A stretch of DNA of 64,000 nucleotides from Lepiota brunneoincarnata. Taxonomy: Eukaryota; Basidiomycota; Agaricomycetes; Agaricales; Agaricaceae. The position numbers and the translations under genes are program-made. Below the pieces are notes generated by a model, which had not been told where the DNA came from, did not search any database, and saw only the letters and a list, made by a program, of their open reading frames with translations. Shown in pieces: positions 42,068 to 53,724 of the stretch (its first letter is position 1; every line of letters starts with the position of its first letter). Location: positions 186,001-250,000 of the forward strand of contig JAEBUN010000015.1 of the NCBI GenBank assembly GCA_023014365.1. The letters run 5' to 3'.

Positions 42068-44573
42068 CAACAATTTATAACGCGGTGCTCGAATGCAGTC
42101 TGCATGCACTAACTACAACAAAGTAACTAGTACATGGTATAACTACCAATAAAGGTAGGGAAGAGAGTCCCACTGACTCAAAAGGCTACACTCCATAAAG
42201 AAGTGTGCGTGGGCGAAGAGTCTGCTACCCTGATGGAAACCAGGGCGCGGCAGACGAGGGGTGGATAGGGCCAACAGGTCCCCCCCCTGGAGGGGGTTAG
42301 GAGTCAGTTCTCCGTAAATCCCTACACCCCGCAGACTAAGGCTCTAAGAACTTCGGGTTTCTGCCCTGACGGGCGTTAGGAGTCAATTCTCCATAAATTG
42401 CTACACCCCACCCTAGGGCAGGGGGCGAATAACCACCGGTCCCTCGAAACCGAAGCCGTGAGGGGGGAATAACCCGAAGGCCCTCCCCAGTTATCCCACC
42501 CCTTAGGGCTGGGATAGGAACGCAAATGCGGAGGGATTGCATTCCAGAAAGCCCAGGAGGGCGTCGAGATCGCGGGGTAAACTGCCACACCGCATGTACT
42601 TCGGACAAGAAGTGAGTATGTGAGTGCGGGTTTCAAGCCGCAACCCACAGGGACAGGAGTGATCCTCCTGGGGGTGGAACCTAGCGCGGTACTCCCCAAT
42701 AGGGGCGTGACCGAGTATTGTGTGGGCGGCCCTCACTGTACCAGCGACGGACATCCGGGGACCGATTTCTTGGAGCTACGCACCTCCGGAGAGGTACGAG
42801 GGTTGGATTGGCTTCCTGAGGGAGTCCAGTAGGGGAAGGAAGTTCCTTCCCCTGTACAAGGGTGAGCGAAACATGTTCACCCACTCGTCGATACACCCTC
42901 TTGTGACCTCAGCCCGGAGAGAGTCGATAGTAGTCGCCGGGCGGACGCCCAACGATACACGGAGCTCCTTCGCCATTGCAACAGCATCAGAGTGAAGTTC
43001 TGCTACAGAGCCCAAAGGCACCTGCCAGAAGGTAACAGTCCGCTGGGCCTTGGAAGACAGCCAGCGGTCCAGGGACCGACACACCTCTAGGGAGTGAACC
43101 TGGCCGGCGTGCATGGAAGGATCCACAGCTCTGCGGGTGGAGCCCGCGGAGCTGGTGTAGATGAAGATGTGGTCGGTTTCCGCACGGTCCAGGACCATGC
43201 TTACTCCCAACTGAATGGAGTGGAGCTCCGCATCAGCAAGCAGAACCCTCCCCATGGCCTGTCTGGCCTGCCTGACCAGACGTCCGCCTGCAAACACGCA
43301 AGCCGCCAAGACGGCCTGCAGTCTCCCGCACGGCAGCCGGTGGGCACCAGCCGCTATGCAGACAGACGACGGATCAGACTGTGCCCTCTGAATGGAGGCA
43401 TGCAGTCCGTCAAGGTGCCGTTGCTTTGAATCCCCCTCCGGATCAACGGTGTAAAGTCTAAATTTGATCCGCTCCGAGAAGCGGTCCAAAAGACGGAGAC
43501 CTGGCCTATTCTTGTCTGCAAACAGGGAGAATGACTCAGTAAGCTGCGGAAGCACTGTCTGTACCTCCATAAGAGCACTCTTCACCTTAGGCCGAAGCGC
43601 AGGGATGAGAGTCGAAATAGCTCGTGGGTGTTCCGGAGAACTCCCCCTGAACTCATGATCCAGCAAGGGCCGAAGCGGATGATCAGCCGCAAGAGTAGCA
43701 ACCCGGAATATCGTTCGGGAGGCCAACTTCTTAAGATGCAGCCGGAAGGGCAGAAGGCCCGCTAGGGCCTCTGCCCCCCCGGCTGGGGACGTGCGAAATG
43801 CACCGATGATCCAGTTAGCGGCTTGCCGCTGCATGGAGTTAAATATCTTGAGGATCCCTTTGTTATGGAAACCCTTGTGATACCACATACAAAATCCGTA
43901 TGTGGCAATAGGAACCACGCAGGATTGGTAGAGGAGGCGCTTCTGGTCAGGAAGCAACCCCTGGGTTGAATTACCAAGCATTCCCATCGCACCAACCGTG
44001 GAGAAGGCCTTGGTAGAATAGTAGCGGACGTGCTTGCAGAAAGTGAGAGCACGGTCAAAATAGAAGCCCAAGTACTGCCAGAACGGCTTGGGTTTTAAGG
44101 GGGTGTCCCCCGTATACAGATGGAAGCCCAGGTCAATGGGCGGGTTGGCATCCCTCAGGTTGCAAGAGAAGTGAAAGACCTCAGACTTGGTATGCTCAAG
44201 CGTGAGGCCAAAAGAGTCAAAGAGCCCATGCACGCAGCGATAAGCCGCCTGCAGGGCAGTAATGTTGTCCTCCCAGCTCTTGGTCTGGACTATAAGGGTC
44301 CCATCGTCTACATATGAAAGCATGTTGACGCCGAGGCTGGGGGTCCACTGGTAATACAAGTACACCAGGGGGGCGAGATACAGGGCGGACAAGATGGGGG
44401 ACAGAGCAGAGCCCTGCCCCACGCCCACATCTGCCTGCCTAGGGTCAGACCAAAAGGAATTCCACAGGTACATGGTAGACCTCCCAACCAGGTAAGAGCC
44501 GAAGAACTGCACCAGCTCAGGCATGAAACCCGACCGTGACAGCACCGCCAGAATCATATTGTGATTCAGCGAA
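42036..44573 (-). mobile_element. LINE-B copy B6, 5'-truncated, with RT-RNase H frame
   Basis: Poly(T) 42036-42064, then the 3' UTR complement and ORF2. A 593-codon frame (44557 to 42776) runs from MILAVLSRSGFMPELV through VGVGQGSALSP, LSYVDDGTLIV and RNase H (VCIAAGAHRLPCGRL, LADAELHSIQLGV, FIYTSSAGSTRRAVD). Its TAG replaces TGG after LSGGA. The finger block CPCGLRLETRTHILTSC follows (42503-42754). The 5' truncation falls within FFPSLNH, so EN and the first RT motif are missing. A perfect 15-nt duplication marks it as young relative to its Cop host. Confidence 0.92.
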
Positions 44574-45080
44574 AGTAGCTAAGCTGTCAAAACACTTCAA
44601 ACTCCGTGATCTTGGTCTCACCTCCTTTCTTCTCAACATCCAGATCACTCAGGACATCCCCAACCGCACCATCTCCCTTTCACAATCACACTATATTGAT
44701 TCTATGCTCAAACAGTTTGGTATGGATGACTGCAATCCTGTGAAGACTCCTATAAGTCCAGGAATTGACTTAGCCAATATCACAATCTCCCCTGCAGAAC
44801 AAGACCAGATGCACTCTATTCCCTATCTCAGTGCTGTGGGTGCACTCCAGTACTTGGCCACCATGACTTGTCCTGACATTGCATTTGCTGTTGCTTATCT
44901 GGGGCGGTTTAATCACAATCCTGGCCTCCAGCACTGGGCAGCTATCAAACACTTCTTCTGTTACCTCAAAGGTACTACTGACTACAAGCTAGTCTACAAA
45001 GGGAACGATGATGACAAGTTGTTTATAACCTACTCAGATGCCTCTCATGGTGATTGCAAGGAGACAGGACGAGTGACAGG

Positions 45081-45358
45081 TTTTATTTTTATTTTTATTT
45101 TTGAAATCAACAATTTATAATGCAGTGCTCGAACACAGTCCATGTGCACTAGCTACATACAAGGCAACTAATACATGGTATAACTACCAATGAAGGTAGA
45201 GAAGAGAGTCCTGCTGACTCGAAAGGCTACACTCTGTAAAGAAGTGCGTGTGGGTGAAGAGCTTGCTACCCTGATAAACTTGGGCCGAAGTGCCAGGGTG
45301 AGAGATGCGATAGAACGAGGGTGTGCCAGGGCGCTTCCCCTGAACTCATGGCCCAGCA
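45081..45358 (-). mobile_element. LINE-B copy B7, tail with internal deletion
   Basis: The tail is (AAAAAT)n-like (complement of 45081-45102). About 170 nt of 3' UTR are joined near 45270 directly to RNase H-proximal coding sequence (YEFRGSALAHPRSIASLTLALRPK). It is inserted in Cop RNase H; the other side is repeat C, so no duplication is seen. Confidence 0.8.
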
Positions 45359-45838
45359 CCTGTCCAAGGAGTCCCTTGCAGGCAAACTCCGTGTAACCCC
45401 AACATGGTCCACTTGGCGTGAGATGAGTGCTATGGCACCCATTACTCCCATGCCAGACTGAGCTTTACTCGCTATAGACACAGGTGGGGGCCTCCCCTAT
45501 AGGTGGTGCACCCAGGGGCATGGGTTGGCACACTAACAGCCTCCCTAATTGGTGCAGCACTAAAGCCAGCAGGCTGGACTTACATGAGGTGGCGCAAAAT
45601 TGCAGAACACCCTAAACCCATTGCCCTCCCAACTAGGTAATCCCCGGGGTAGCAGGTCGGTGCGAAGCCTTCCTAAAGGGTGTACAAGGTGGGCTAAACT
45701 CTGCCACTCACCCCACAGACTCACGCTAGAACTACTGACGTGGTAACAACTCAAACCGATAAACCCGGATCTTACCCGGGATCAATCAACAGCAGATCTT
45801 GACCTCTCAAGCCAGTTCGCCATTCTCTGAATGAACTG
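45359..45838 (+). repeat. Repeat C, copy 2
   Basis: The full-length match to 15950-16434. It continues directly into repeat D. No coding frame of note. Confidence 0.6.
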
Positions 45839-46371
45839 CTATGGCCCAGTGGCTACCCGGGGCGTGACCCCCAGACCACCTTCCCGTTACCCAGCAGCCA
45901 GTTTGTAATTGAGATCCGGTTGCCCAGATCTGTGATAAGCATGGATCCCCGTATAACTGTCCAGGCTTACTGTCTTGCAGGGGCCACTACCGGGATGGAA
46001 GTCACAGCGTGAGAGCTGCCCTGGAGTTTGGGTGATCCCTACTAACATCCTGCACCTGGCTGAGCTTTACTCGCTTGGAATGCAGGAGGGGGGTGGCCTG
46101 TCCTCACGGTCAGCTTGTTCTCACCTCGATGCCCCCTCTTACCATCCCCTATCCTCTCGGTCCCTTGTAGGCATGCCCTCATTTTCAAGCAGGAGACTCC
46201 CTACTCACGAGGGGGTATTTGGGGGAAAGCACACTTGCTACAGGTTTCGCAAGAGCTTGGCGAAGAGCATGGTTGTCCCACTGCAAACCCACCCAGGACA
46301 TGCCCAGGGGGACTCCTAACCCATTTTGACCAGCCAAGGATCCACTGACCACAGCAGAGACTGTCCAGAAC
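45839..46371 (+). repeat. Repeat D (unclassified, ~530 bp)
   Basis: Starts atggcccagtggctacccgg; TGGCCCAGTGG fits an RNA polymerase III A box, but I find no convincing B box. It shares ggctgagctttactcgct with repeat C, so C and D may be parts of one ~1-kb family. It ends at the 5' start of LINE-B B8. ORFs here are short and not convincing. Confidence 0.45.
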
Positions 46372-46537
46372 CATCGCTTCTTGATCTGGTACTTTCACCA
46401 GCACGTGCACAGCCACACCCACCTTGACGCTCTATCTCTCATCCTGTGCACCCCCGTTGTTAGATTCGACTAGAAGTACTTGCAACCTCACATGTCCTCC
46501 TTGGCCTCTTAACAGGTAGTGCGAGGAGGGGCGGATT

Positions 46538-48547
46538 GTGGTGGATCCCACGGTTCAGGCCACGGCCCCCCCCCCTACCCCCTCCACCAACCCTTTGGAT
46601 GTTCTGTCCCCCGGCTCCCCTAGGAGTCCTCTTCAAGAGCCTGCTGGCTGCTACGGTACAGCGGCAAGCATGTACACAGCAGTTTCCCCACCTTGTGGGA
46701 TGGCTGTCAACCTGGTGGAGACACCGCAGCAGGCTCACCCTGTCTCTCATCTCTCTGCCTTCTCTAACGACTCTCGGTCGTCTTCCAAGCAACCGAGGCG
46801 TAACTCCAGCGAAGGGGGTTGTCCCCTCTTTGTCCCCCCTGTGATCTCCCCCCTGAGGGTTGACTTAGCTGCCGAACCCAACAACAATAGTCAGGCGGAC
46901 CACCTTCGGGTGATAGCAGAGTCATTCGATCTCGCCACAGAGTATTTTGTCAAGCACACCGAGGCATTGATGGTGGGCCCCTCATGGGAGAGGGCCTGGC
47001 TTGCTTTCAATGGACTCTTGCAGCACACTGGGCATTGCAGGTTCTTAGACTACGGATTGAAGTGTGAGGGAGGCCCTGAGCCTACCTTCCATCAGTCCAT
47101 TATCGACGGGATGTGGTCTTTTGGGAGCAGCATCCCAGACGTCCCTGAGGTAGTTGGAGGTCCTAGCTGGGTCAAACCTGCTGCGACTGCCCCACCCTCC
47201 TGGCTGGCCATTGCACCAGTCCCTATGGATACGGCCCCCGACTCCAATGCCACCTTGGCTGTGGAGACAGGTGGGGCCAAACCCTCTAAGTCCAAGGGCA
47301 AGGGCAAGAGCAAAGCCTCCCCTCCCCCTGCGCCACTGTTTAACCCTCTGGGGCCTAGCCCGTCGCAAGCAGGCATGTCCTATGCGCAGAAGGCTTTCCT
47401 GCCGCTGCCGAAGGTCAATCTCTCCACCAAGCCCAGGGGTGCTAAGTGCTCCTTCGCTCAGGTGGCCGCCACCCCACTGGTCTCTAGGGATGGCGATACC
47501 AAGGTCGCGGAGGCTATCGCTACCATGGCGAGGGCCTTCCCCCACCTCTCCCCTGTGGACATCCTCCACACCATTGGAAGGGGTTCCCCTACTCCCTTGT
47601 CTGGGAGGCCCCACAAGAGGCCTCGCAACACTACCTCTGACCCCACAAGGCACCAGGTCATCATCCTGTTTGTAGGCCCTAGGCCCTCAGTCAAGGACTT
47701 GTCTCAGGTTGTTGCAGGAGCTAACCGAGCCCTCCTCAATGTGAAATCCTCCCTCAACATCACGTCTGCTTCCCCAGCATACGATGGCTTGTCTTTGGCA
47801 ACTGACCCGGTCGTGTCCACTGCAGATCTCAATGTAATCCAGGACTGGGCTTCCCAGTTCTTCCTAGCAGGTTTGAAGCCTACAGCGATGGTCCCCTCCT
47901 CCAAGTCCTTCATGAAAGTGTTGGACGTTTCCTTCTTCGCCCCTGATGGGTCCTGTATTACCAGTCAGTGGATAGAAAACATTATGCAGCAGTTGTCACA
48001 TTGTGGCTTCCAAAACCTCCAGGGCCCTCCCCGGATTTGGAGGAACTCCAACAAATTAGACACTGTGACCATCTGGTTCAAGATCTGGGACTTGCAGACC
48101 AGGTCCTCTTCCAAGTCAATGATCGGAAGGTCATTGGCCGTTGGGCCCCGCATTTGCCCTATAAGTGTGGCCTCCCAGTGGGTCAGGACATTTCTCTGCC
48201 GCCGTTGCTAGTGGTGGGGGCACCTGACTAATGTTTGCAGGGTGAGATTCCCTACCTACCCAATCTGTTCCGAGCCCCACAGCGAGGACAATCATCGGTC
48301 GATAGCGGGATGCTGTAAGGCCTGCCCCAACACAAATCCACTGGTTGCCAGCACTGCTGAGGGCACTCCGTGCCCCCACCAGCCCCGTTGTAGGAACTGT
48401 GGCGGTCCCCACGCCGCCCACAACAAGAAGTGTCTGTTCTGGCGCAAGCATTTTGAGGATGGTTGGGCTAAGAAACATTATCAGAAGGTACACAGTCCCC
48501 CCACCGCCCCCAAGGTCTCGCTAACTCAGTCTAAGAATAATGTTTAG
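46538..48547 (+). pseudogene. LINE-B ORF1, copy B8
   Basis: The most complete LINE-B ORF1 in the window. The start codon is GTG here where copy B4 has ATG. The frame is open for 557 codons (VDPTVQATAPPPTPSTNPLDVLSPG to RTFLCRRC), then TAG at 48209-48211 replaces the Trp of the first zinc knuckle (CRRC-W-W-GHLTNVC). It continues to the second and third knuckles (CSEPHSEDNH, CRNCGGPHAAHNKKC) and the stop at 48547. A variable Pro/Ser-rich middle precedes a conserved block (VNLSTKPRGAK, DGDTKVAEAI). ORF1 ends TAG overlapping the ORF2 ATG at 48540 by eight bases. Confidence 0.87.
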
Positions 48548-51300
48548 GTTCCTTAATGAGTTACATATATGCTCTCAAAATGTAAATTGTAATTACATTT
48601 TATTGGACTCTTATCTTGAGTTATACAAAAATGACTTTGACATTTTGTTTGTGCAAGAACCCCCTTGGCGAAACCTCCATAAGGCTCCCTCTACTGTTTG
48701 CAAGAATGGTGAGGGCATTGTAGGTGCTCCACTCCACCCGGAGTGGACGTGTATCTGGAATCCTCAGCCAGGTGATTCGTCCCCACGAGTGTTGGTGTAT
48801 GTCCACTTGAGGCTGAAGCTGTTGCGGCCATCCCTCTGTAGGGATTTGGTTGACCACTGCGACATTATGGTTGTGTCCATGTGGCAAGGGGGGCACACCT
48901 ATAATCTCATGAATGTCTATTTAGACGACCGGCACACTGCCATCGTGGCCCTTTGGGGGCTGGTGGACTCCCTGCCCACCATGATGTACATGGTGGGTGA
49001 CTTCAATTGCTACTCGGAGCAGTGGGATCCTAATCAGGTCTCGCATCCGGGGATCGCCCAATCTCTCTTGGAGGTTGGGATGGATCTGGGACTTGACTTG
49101 GCATTACTGGTAGTTCCGGGCCTGACTCACTTCCCACACGATTCGAATCTTTCACCATCAGTGATCGATCTCGTCTTCCTCCCGATGGCTTGAGATCCAA
49201 ATCTCAGGCCCCTGATCGATCTGGAGAAGCATGGTCTTTTGGACCATGCTCCTCTTACCCTGGTTCTCCTGGTCACTTGTTTTATGACCGGCGTGATCCG
49301 TCGAGTCTGAAGCCTGATAGTGATGAGGAGTTGAAGTTTGTAGCACAGATATGCAAGGGGCTGGCCGCAATGCGGATGCCCTTAGGCATGCCTGTGGAGG
49401 TGGAGGCTGTGGCTCAGGCTGTGGCTTGTATCATCTCCCAGGCTTGGGACGCCTTCTCCGAGGAGGTGTTCATAGTGGGGCACTCTAATCCATGGTGGAA
49501 TGAAGAGTGCTCCACAGCCATTCAGGTGTACCAGGCGGCTCCTTCGGGGAACATGTGGTTCGGGTTCCAATGCATCGTCAAGGCCGTCAAACACAAGTTC
49601 TTTGATGAGAAGATTGAGGAAATTGCTTCTGTGAACAAGTGCCCCTGGGACCTTATGGCTTGGGTTAAACAGCACAAACTCCCTGCGTGTGATGTGAGCC
49701 AGCACAATGGTGTGCCATATCACGACATGGATTCCCTCTGGGATGCCCTCCATAGGACCTACAATGCAATGTGGTATCACGAGGGTTTCTGTAACAAGGG
49801 GATCCTCAAGATGTTTAACTCCATGCAGCAGCAAGCCACCAATTGGATCATCAGTGCGTTCCGCACATCCCCCTCCGGGGGGGCAGAGGCCCTTGCAGGC
49901 CTTCTGCCCTTCCGGCTGCATCTCAAGAAGCTGGCTTCCCAAACAATATTCCGGGTTGCCACACTTGCGGCAAGTCACCTACTTTGGCCCTTGCTGGGCT
50001 ATGAGTTCAGGGGGAGTGCCCTGGTGCACCCTCATTCTATCGCGTCTCTCACCTTGGCGCTTCAGCCCAAGGTGAAGAGTGCTCTCATGGAGGTACAAGA
50101 CGTGCTTCTGCAGCTTACTGAGTCATTCAGCCCATTCGTGGATGAGAACAGGCCAGGTCTCAGACTTTTGGACCGCTTTTCAGAGCGGATCAAGTTTATG
50201 CTTTACACTGTTGATCCAGAGGGGGATTCAAAGCAATGACATCTCGATGGACTGCACGCCTCTATTTGGAGGGCGCAGGCCAACCCATTGTCTGCTTGCA
50301 TAGCGGCTGGTGCCCACTGGCTGCCATGTGGGAGACTGCAGGCCATTTCAGCGGCTTGCATGTTTGCAGGTGGGCGCTTGGTTAGGCAGGCCATGGGGAG
50401 GGTTCTGCTCACTGATGCGGAGCTCCACTCCATTCAATTGGGAGTAGGCATGGTCTTCAATTGTGCCAAAACTAATCACATCTTTATATACACCAGCTCC
50501 ACGGGCTCTGCCCGCAGAGCTGTTGATCCTTCTGTGCACACTGGCCAGGCCCATTCCCTGGAGGTGTGCTGGTCTCTGGATCGCTAGTTGTCCGCCAAGG
50601 CCCAGTGGACTGTCACCTTCTGGCAGGTGCCCTCGGGCTCTGTTGCAGAGCTTCACTCCAACACTGTTGTGATGGTGAAGGAGCTCTGTGTCTCACTGGG
50701 TGTCTGCCCAGCGACCACCATCGATTCCCTTCGTGCCGAGGTCACGAGGGGATGCATCGACGAGTGGGTGAATATGTTTCGCTTGCCCTTGTATCAAGGT
50801 AGGAATTTTCTCCCTCTCTTGGACTCCTTCAGGAAACCTCTCCAACCCTCATACCTCTCTGGTGGTACTTGGCTCTGGGAAATCGGCCCTCAGATGTCTG
50901 TCGCTGGTACAGTGTGGGCAGTCTGCACTATACTCGGTCACGCCCTGATAGGGGAGTACCACGCTAGATTCCACCCCCAGGAGGATCACTCCTGTCCTTG
51001 TGGGTTGTGGCTTGAAACCCGCACTCACATTCTCACCTCCTGTCCAGAGTATATGCAATGTGGCAGCTTACCCACGACCTTGACACCCTTCTGGGCTTTC
51101 TGGAATGCAACCCTTCCGCGTTTGCATTCCTATCCTGGTCCCAAGGGGTGGGATAACTGGGGAGGGCCTTCAGGTTATTTCCCCCTCGTAGGCTTCAGCC
51201 TCGAGGAGCCAACAGTTATTCGCCCCCTACCTTCTGGGCGGGGTGTAGCGATTTATGGAGAATTGACTCCTAATGCCCCTAGGGGTGGAGACCTGAAGCT
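48540..51300 (+). pseudogene. LINE-B ORF2 with EN stop, RT deletion and further lesions, copy B8
   Basis: ATG 48540. EN: ICSQNVN, VQEPPW, VGDFNCYSEQW. TGA at 49191-49193 replaces CGA, then a frameshift before LKPDSDEELKF. From there coding runs through the EN C-terminal linker and jumps in frame over most of RT to MWYHEGFCNKG and RNase H. TGA after DSKQ (50237-50239) and TAG in SLDR*LSAK (50586-50588) break RNase H. The finger CPCGLWLETRTHILTSC is followed by a frame change, so the normal stop is blurred. This copy is non-functional. Its EN and linker document the LINE-B sequence missing from copy B2. Confidence 0.85.
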
Positions 51301-51602
51301 TTTAAAGCCTTCGTCTGCAAGGTGTAGGGATTTACGGAGAACTGACTCCTAACGCCCTTAGGGGCAGGGACCTGCTGGCCCTATCTACCCCTCATCTGTC
51401 ACGCCCCAGTTTTTGTCGGGGTAGTGAGCTCTTCACCCACATGCACTTCTTTACAGAGTGTAGCCTTTCGAGTCAGCGGGACTCTCTTCCCTACCTTCAT
51501 TGGTAGTTATACCATGTATTAGTTGCCTTGTACATAACTAGTGCACGCAGACTGTGTTCAAGCACTGCGTTATAAATTGTTGATTTCAAAAAAAAAAAAA
51601 AA

Positions 51603-52629
51603 GATCACTGGTTGTCTGCCAAGGCCCAGCAAACCATCACTTTCTGGCAGGTGCTTGTGGGCTCTGTTGCAGAACTTCACTCCGACACTGTCATGATGGC
51701 AAAGGAACTTTGCATTTTGGTGGGCATTCGCCCGACAACCACTATCGACTCCCTCTGTGCTGAGGTCATGAGGGGGTGCATTGACAAGTGGGTGAATATG
51801 TTTCACTTGCCCTTGTATCAGGGTAGGAATTTCCTCCCCCTATTGGACTCCCTCAGGAAGCCTCTCCAACCCTCATACCTCTCCGGAGATACTTGGCTCC
51901 GAGAAATCAGCCCTTGGATGTCTGTTGCTGGCACAGCACGGACAGTTTGCACTATACTCAGTCACGCCCCTATAGGGGAGTACCACGCTAGGTTCCACCC
52001 CCAGGAGGATCACTCCTATCCTTGTGGGTTGCGGCTTGAAACCCACACTCACATTCTCACCTCCTGTCCAGAGTATATGCGATGTGGCAGCTTACCTGTG
52101 ACCTCAACGCCCTTCTGGGCTTTCTGGAATGTAACCCTACTGTGTTTGCATTCCTATCCTGACCTCAAGGGGTGGGATAACTGGGGAGGGCCTTTAGGTT
52201 ATCCCCCCCTCATGGGTTTCGGCCTTGAGGAGCCAACAGTTATTCGCCCCTCGCCCAGAAGGCAGGACATAGCGATTTATGGAGAATTGACTCCTAACGC
52301 CCGATAAGGGTGGAGATCCAAAGCTCTTAGAGCCTTAGCCTGTGGGGTGTAGGGATTTACAGAGAATTGACTCCTAACCCCCTTAGGGAGGGGGACCTGT
52401 TGGCCCTATCTACCCCTTGTCTGTTGCACCCCGGTTTTCATCGGGGTAGCAAGCTCTTTACCCATGTGCACTTCTTTACAGAGTGTAGCCTTTCGAGTCA
52501 GTGGGACTCTCTTCCCTACCTTCACTGGTAGTTATACCATGTATTAGTTGCCTTGTACATAGCTAGTGCATGTGGACTGCATTCGAGCACTGCATTATAA
52601 ATTGTTGATTTCAAAAAAAAACAAAAAAA
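51603..52629 (+). mobile_element. LINE-B copy B9, 5'-truncated, directly behind B8
   Basis: Begins gatcactggttgtctgcc immediately after the B8 A-tail, in the RNase H region (SAKAQQTITFWQV). It runs through the finger (YPCGLRLETHTHILTSC, first Cys to Tyr) and the 3' UTR to AnCAnG at 52612-52629. The two are head-to-tail in tandem. CpG content is low, and the frame is open for ~230 codons but reads through the usual stop position by frameshift. Confidence 0.85.
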
Positions 52630-52636
52630 GACATTT

Positions 52637-53724
52637 GTGAAAGCATACAAGGGCCCTGTGGAAAAGATGTAAAATGAGTTTGCCTCATATGTTGGGGTGC
52701 TGCATTGGCAAAAGGACCAATTGCCACAGTTGCCAGGAACTGCGGCAAGCACAGCAATCCCATCATTCACACTGACTGGGAGGGGATTTCCAATCATACC
52801 ATTAACAACTATCACAATCAATGAATTGAAGAAGTATGTGCTTAAGGAGATGATGTGGACTTATCTCACAACCCACTACAGTATGTTTTTCATTCCTTGC
52901 TCAAATGCCAGAAAACTTATGGAGACTTGTAGAATTGGCCTCGGCACAGAGGGCAAGGCATGTGGCATTCAAAACGCTGGAGAAATATTGGCCAAAGTTG
53001 GTACAACATAAATTTATCCCTCAGAACTTCAAAATATGTGACCCATGGAATGTGCCAAAGCTTCAAATTCAGCAGTTTTTTGAACATATCATTGAACAGC
53101 AAACAATGTATGGTGCCGAAGCTGCATTCCGGTTCCAGGCCTATTACCAAAATGGAGAATTTCATACCACAAATTTTCCAGGAACTATGAGCTCATTACC
53201 AACCATTATGAGGAATGTTGAGTCAAGGCAATACAGATGACAAAATGCAGCAAAGGCTGAGTCCACTGACCCAGTAACTGGTGATCGGCCTATACAGGAG
53301 CTTTCGGCAGACAGACACCAGCTTACAAATCCAGATGGAAATTGCAGCCTTACATCAGGCTGGCATCAATCAGCAGACAATATAGATTCTGGCATGGTCA
53401 TCGTCAATCAGCCTTCAATGAATACATTGATCACAAATAGCTTCCCACCAATCATTCCCTCAAACAGTCCCAGTAATGGTGAACCAACATATGCTATGCT
53501 AGTATTGTCAATACTTCAGCATGTGCTGCATTTGTAGTCACAGTGTACCCTGCTTGGGCTTGCTCAAAGTCACCCAGCAAGAGTCCCAGCAAGTCCAGGG
53601 TACTGGCCATTACTGGCCATTGACCCCACTTTGATGCTGCCTGTTGAAATCAATCCAGGTATGTTCACCACTGCATACCCAGAATACCTACTAACAATAT
53701 ACCATATCTATAGCCTCAATGTAA
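52637..53724 (+). pseudogene. Decayed hypothetical gene with one short intron
   Basis: I do not recognise the family. A coherent frame can be followed: FVKAYKGPVEKM, a TAA, NEFASYVGVLHWQKDQ..., a frameshift near 52880-52905, MPENLWRLVELASAQRARH...QFFEHIIEQQTMYGAEAAFRF, then TGA at 53238-53240 (consistent with CGA). It continues through NSPSNGEPTYAML with TAG at 53535-53537 and LPVEINP, an intron 53659-53713, and a stop at 53722-53724. Three stops plus a frameshift make it a pseudogene. Composition is poor in CpG. Confidence 0.55.
53659..53713 (+). other. Predicted 55-nt spliceosomal intron
   Basis: Donor GTATGT, branch-like TACTAAC 14-20 nt before the 3' end, acceptor TAG. Size and signals fit basidiomycete introns. 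Confidence 0.6.

Larger units (their letters stand above)
38286..45080 (+). mobile_element. Cop, Ty1/copia retrotransposon (5' LTR plus gag-pol; 3' end lost)
   Basis: A 369-bp 5' LTR, primer site, gag, protease, integrase, RT and RNase H in the copia order (integrase before RT). It is interrupted by LINE-B B6 at 42036-44573. The 3' end is cut within RNase H at 45080 by another LINE-B tail; there is no 3' LTR. The left flank is LINE-A EN. Confidence 0.93.
41504..45080 (+). pseudogene. Cop reverse transcriptase and RNase H, split by LINE-B
   Basis: RT begins WVFRVKLKADD, shifts frame near 41590, then GYSQCPGFDYTEVFAPTYRPAS, DISSAFTYGNLDEEIYMHQPEGY and the catalytic IFIDDITLV (YVDD-type box). 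Coding stops at the poly(T) at 42036 and resumes after 44588 with KHFKLRDLG, TPISPG, ALQYLATMTCPDIAFAVAYLGRF and the RNase H motif TYSDASHGD, ending at 45080. The 15-nt duplication around LINE-B B6 allows clean rejoining of the RT frame. The RNase H C-terminus and 3' LTR are gone. Confidence 0.9.
46372..51602 (+). mobile_element. LINE-B copy B8, 5'-complete but internally deleted
   Basis: 5' end catcgcttcttgatctgg, ~165-nt 5' UTR, ORF1, ORF2, 3' UTR and A-tail at 51588-51602. RT is missing: the EN linker (HRTYNA) is joined in frame to the RT thumb (MWYHEGFCNKG) near 49769. No matching duplication is found between repeat D on the left and copy B9 on the right. Confidence 0.9.

Noticed and set aside
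45839..46371. Repeat D as a second SINE family
   Set aside because: There is a good A-box match, but no convincing B box, no A-tail and no duplication. Left unclassified.
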